From assembly GCF_002001165.1 (NCBI RefSeq), contig NZ_MUNQ01000005.1, positions 248,001-312,000 on the forward strand: a DNA stretch of 64,000 nucleotides, in the 5' to 3' direction. A model generated the notes under the pieces. It did no database searches, had not been told where the DNA came from, and saw only the letters and a program-made list of their open reading frames with translations. The stretch is from Rhodanobacter sp. C05. Lineage in GTDB: Bacteria > Pseudomonadota > Gammaproteobacteria > Xanthomonadales > Rhodanobacteraceae. Both the position numbers and the translations under genes were made by a program. Positions within the stretch are counted from its first letter, which is position 1, and every line of letters begins with the position of its first letter. Of the stretch, positions 63,454 through 64,000 are shown piece after piece.

Positions 63454-64000
63454 TCACTGATAAACGTGCAGCCGCCCGAAGGTCCATGCATGGTAGGAGT
63501 CGATCAGGCCGGGGATCGCGCAGTCGTCGTAGAGGCCGTTGCAGCGCGTGCGCAGCCCGCTCTCCGCGGAGAAGTACGGATCTCTCGGCAGGCCGGCGGC
63601 CTGCAGCACCATGCCGGGCAGAAACGCGATGTCGAGCATCGGATAGCTCGGCAACGTCGGGCCGGCGAAGTTGCTCTTGATCATGTAATAGGTGAGGTAG
63701 TCGCGGTACGGCTGCAGTGGTGCAGGCACGCTGCGCTGCAGGCCGCGGATCAACCCGTCGAACGACGGCTGGTGGTCACCGAAATGCACCAGCACGGTCG
63801 GCTGTTCGCGATCGAGGAAATCGCGTTCCAGCCCGCTCATCGCCACATCCGAATCGTGCAGGCGCGCAAGGTAGGTGTCGAAGTTGAGCGCCGGCGTAGC
63901 CTTCAGGCCGTGCAGCAGATTCTGGAACGGCACCGGCAGGGTCGACATCGGATCGTCGTGCGGCCCGTGCTGGTTGATCGTCAGGATCATCACGAACACC
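63454..64000 (-). CDS. Sulfatase-family membrane protein, C-terminal part (cut by window edge)
   Basis: At least 181 residues; the reading frame continues past base 64000. The segment VMILTINQHGPHDDP and FLDREQPTVLVHFGDHQPSF carry the sulfatase/alkaline-phosphatase metal-binding His and Asp-His of the LTA-synthase or phosphoethanolamine-transferase branch. These enzymes transfer phospho-groups onto envelope glycans or lipids outside the inner membrane. The N-terminal membrane helices and nucleophile are outside the window. Confidence 0.75.
   Translation of the reverse strand, partial: VFVMILTINQHGPHDDPMSTLPVPFQNLLHGLKATPALNFDTYLARLHDSDVAMSGLERDFLDREQPTVLVHFGDHQPSFDGLIRGLQRSVPAPLQPYRDYLTYYMIKSNFAGPTLPSYPMLDIAFLPGMVLQAAGLPRDPYFSAESGLRTRCNGLYDDCAIPGLIDSYHAWTFGRLHVYQ

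Overview
The window is GC-rich DNA from a gammaproteobacterium, most likely a member of the Xanthomonadales (Rhodanobacteraceae-like: Dyella, Rhodanobacter or a relative). I infer this from the gene families: an S9 dipeptidyl-peptidase-like enzyme, QueF of the long unimodular type, two large TonB-dependent receptors, NPP-type phosphodiesterases, a YhhN protein beside a sterol-desaturase-family protein, and REP-like palindromes. No rRNA or species marker is present.

Layout. (1) 1-13941 is ordinary chromosome: a BlaI/M56 pair, two MacB-like permeases, an S9 peptidase, a thioesterase, a GST, a GT9 glycosyltransferase, LysR/aldo-keto reductase, QueF and a lipoprotein. (2) About 14000-41390 is an accessory region with lower GC, broken genes (a frameshifted pseudogene, a headless TonB receptor fused head-to-head to a headless AIPR phage-resistance gene, two decayed IS3-type transposases, a MITE-like element) and an unusual metabolic cluster. 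Its right end abuts a tRNA-Arg(CCG) gene, next to which lies a displaced 5' half of the same tRNA. No integrase is visible. (3) 41556-64000 is again ordinary chromosome: M61 peptidase, GGDEF protein, amino-acid permease, an arsR-arsC-aquaporin operon, and an organophosphate-related block (two NPP-type phosphodiesterases, a glycerophosphodiesterase, a TonB receptor). A ferritin-like/CDGSH fusion, an SPFH protein and the C-terminus of a sulfatase-family protein follow.

The exciting part is 20657-39652. Its genes lie in several tight, often overlapping operons. They include a ParB-fold protein resembling free-serine kinases (SbnI/SerK), an extra IMP dehydrogenase, two HIT proteins (one lacking the catalytic histidines), a nucleotidyltransferase, a DnaQ-type exonuclease, an asparaginyl-tRNA-synthetase-like protein without anticodon domain, an endonuclease/exonuclease/phosphatase-fold protein, NadE, NadC and NadD. 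Also present are a GHMP-fold protein of the beta-RFAP synthase/ForT family (C-riboside formation from PRPP), a TrpB2-like PLP enzyme with an unusual Asp at the catalytic Glu position, a HemW-like radical SAM enzyme, a HAD phosphatase, a MATE exporter and an MccF-like S66 peptidase. A previously unlisted 44-residue ORF with a strong Shine-Dalgarno site ends in Asn and heads the TrpB2 operon.

My working model (inference) is a biosynthetic island for a nucleotide or NAD-like antimetabolite. Serine is activated as O-phosphoserine and condensed by the TrpB2-like enzyme. A ribosyl phosphate is attached by the ForT-like and/or NadC-like enzyme, the product is adenylylated by NadD and amidated by NadE, then exported by MATE. 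The extra IMPDH (a known target of NAD analogues) and the MccF-like peptidase would give self-protection. None of this is proven by sequence alone.
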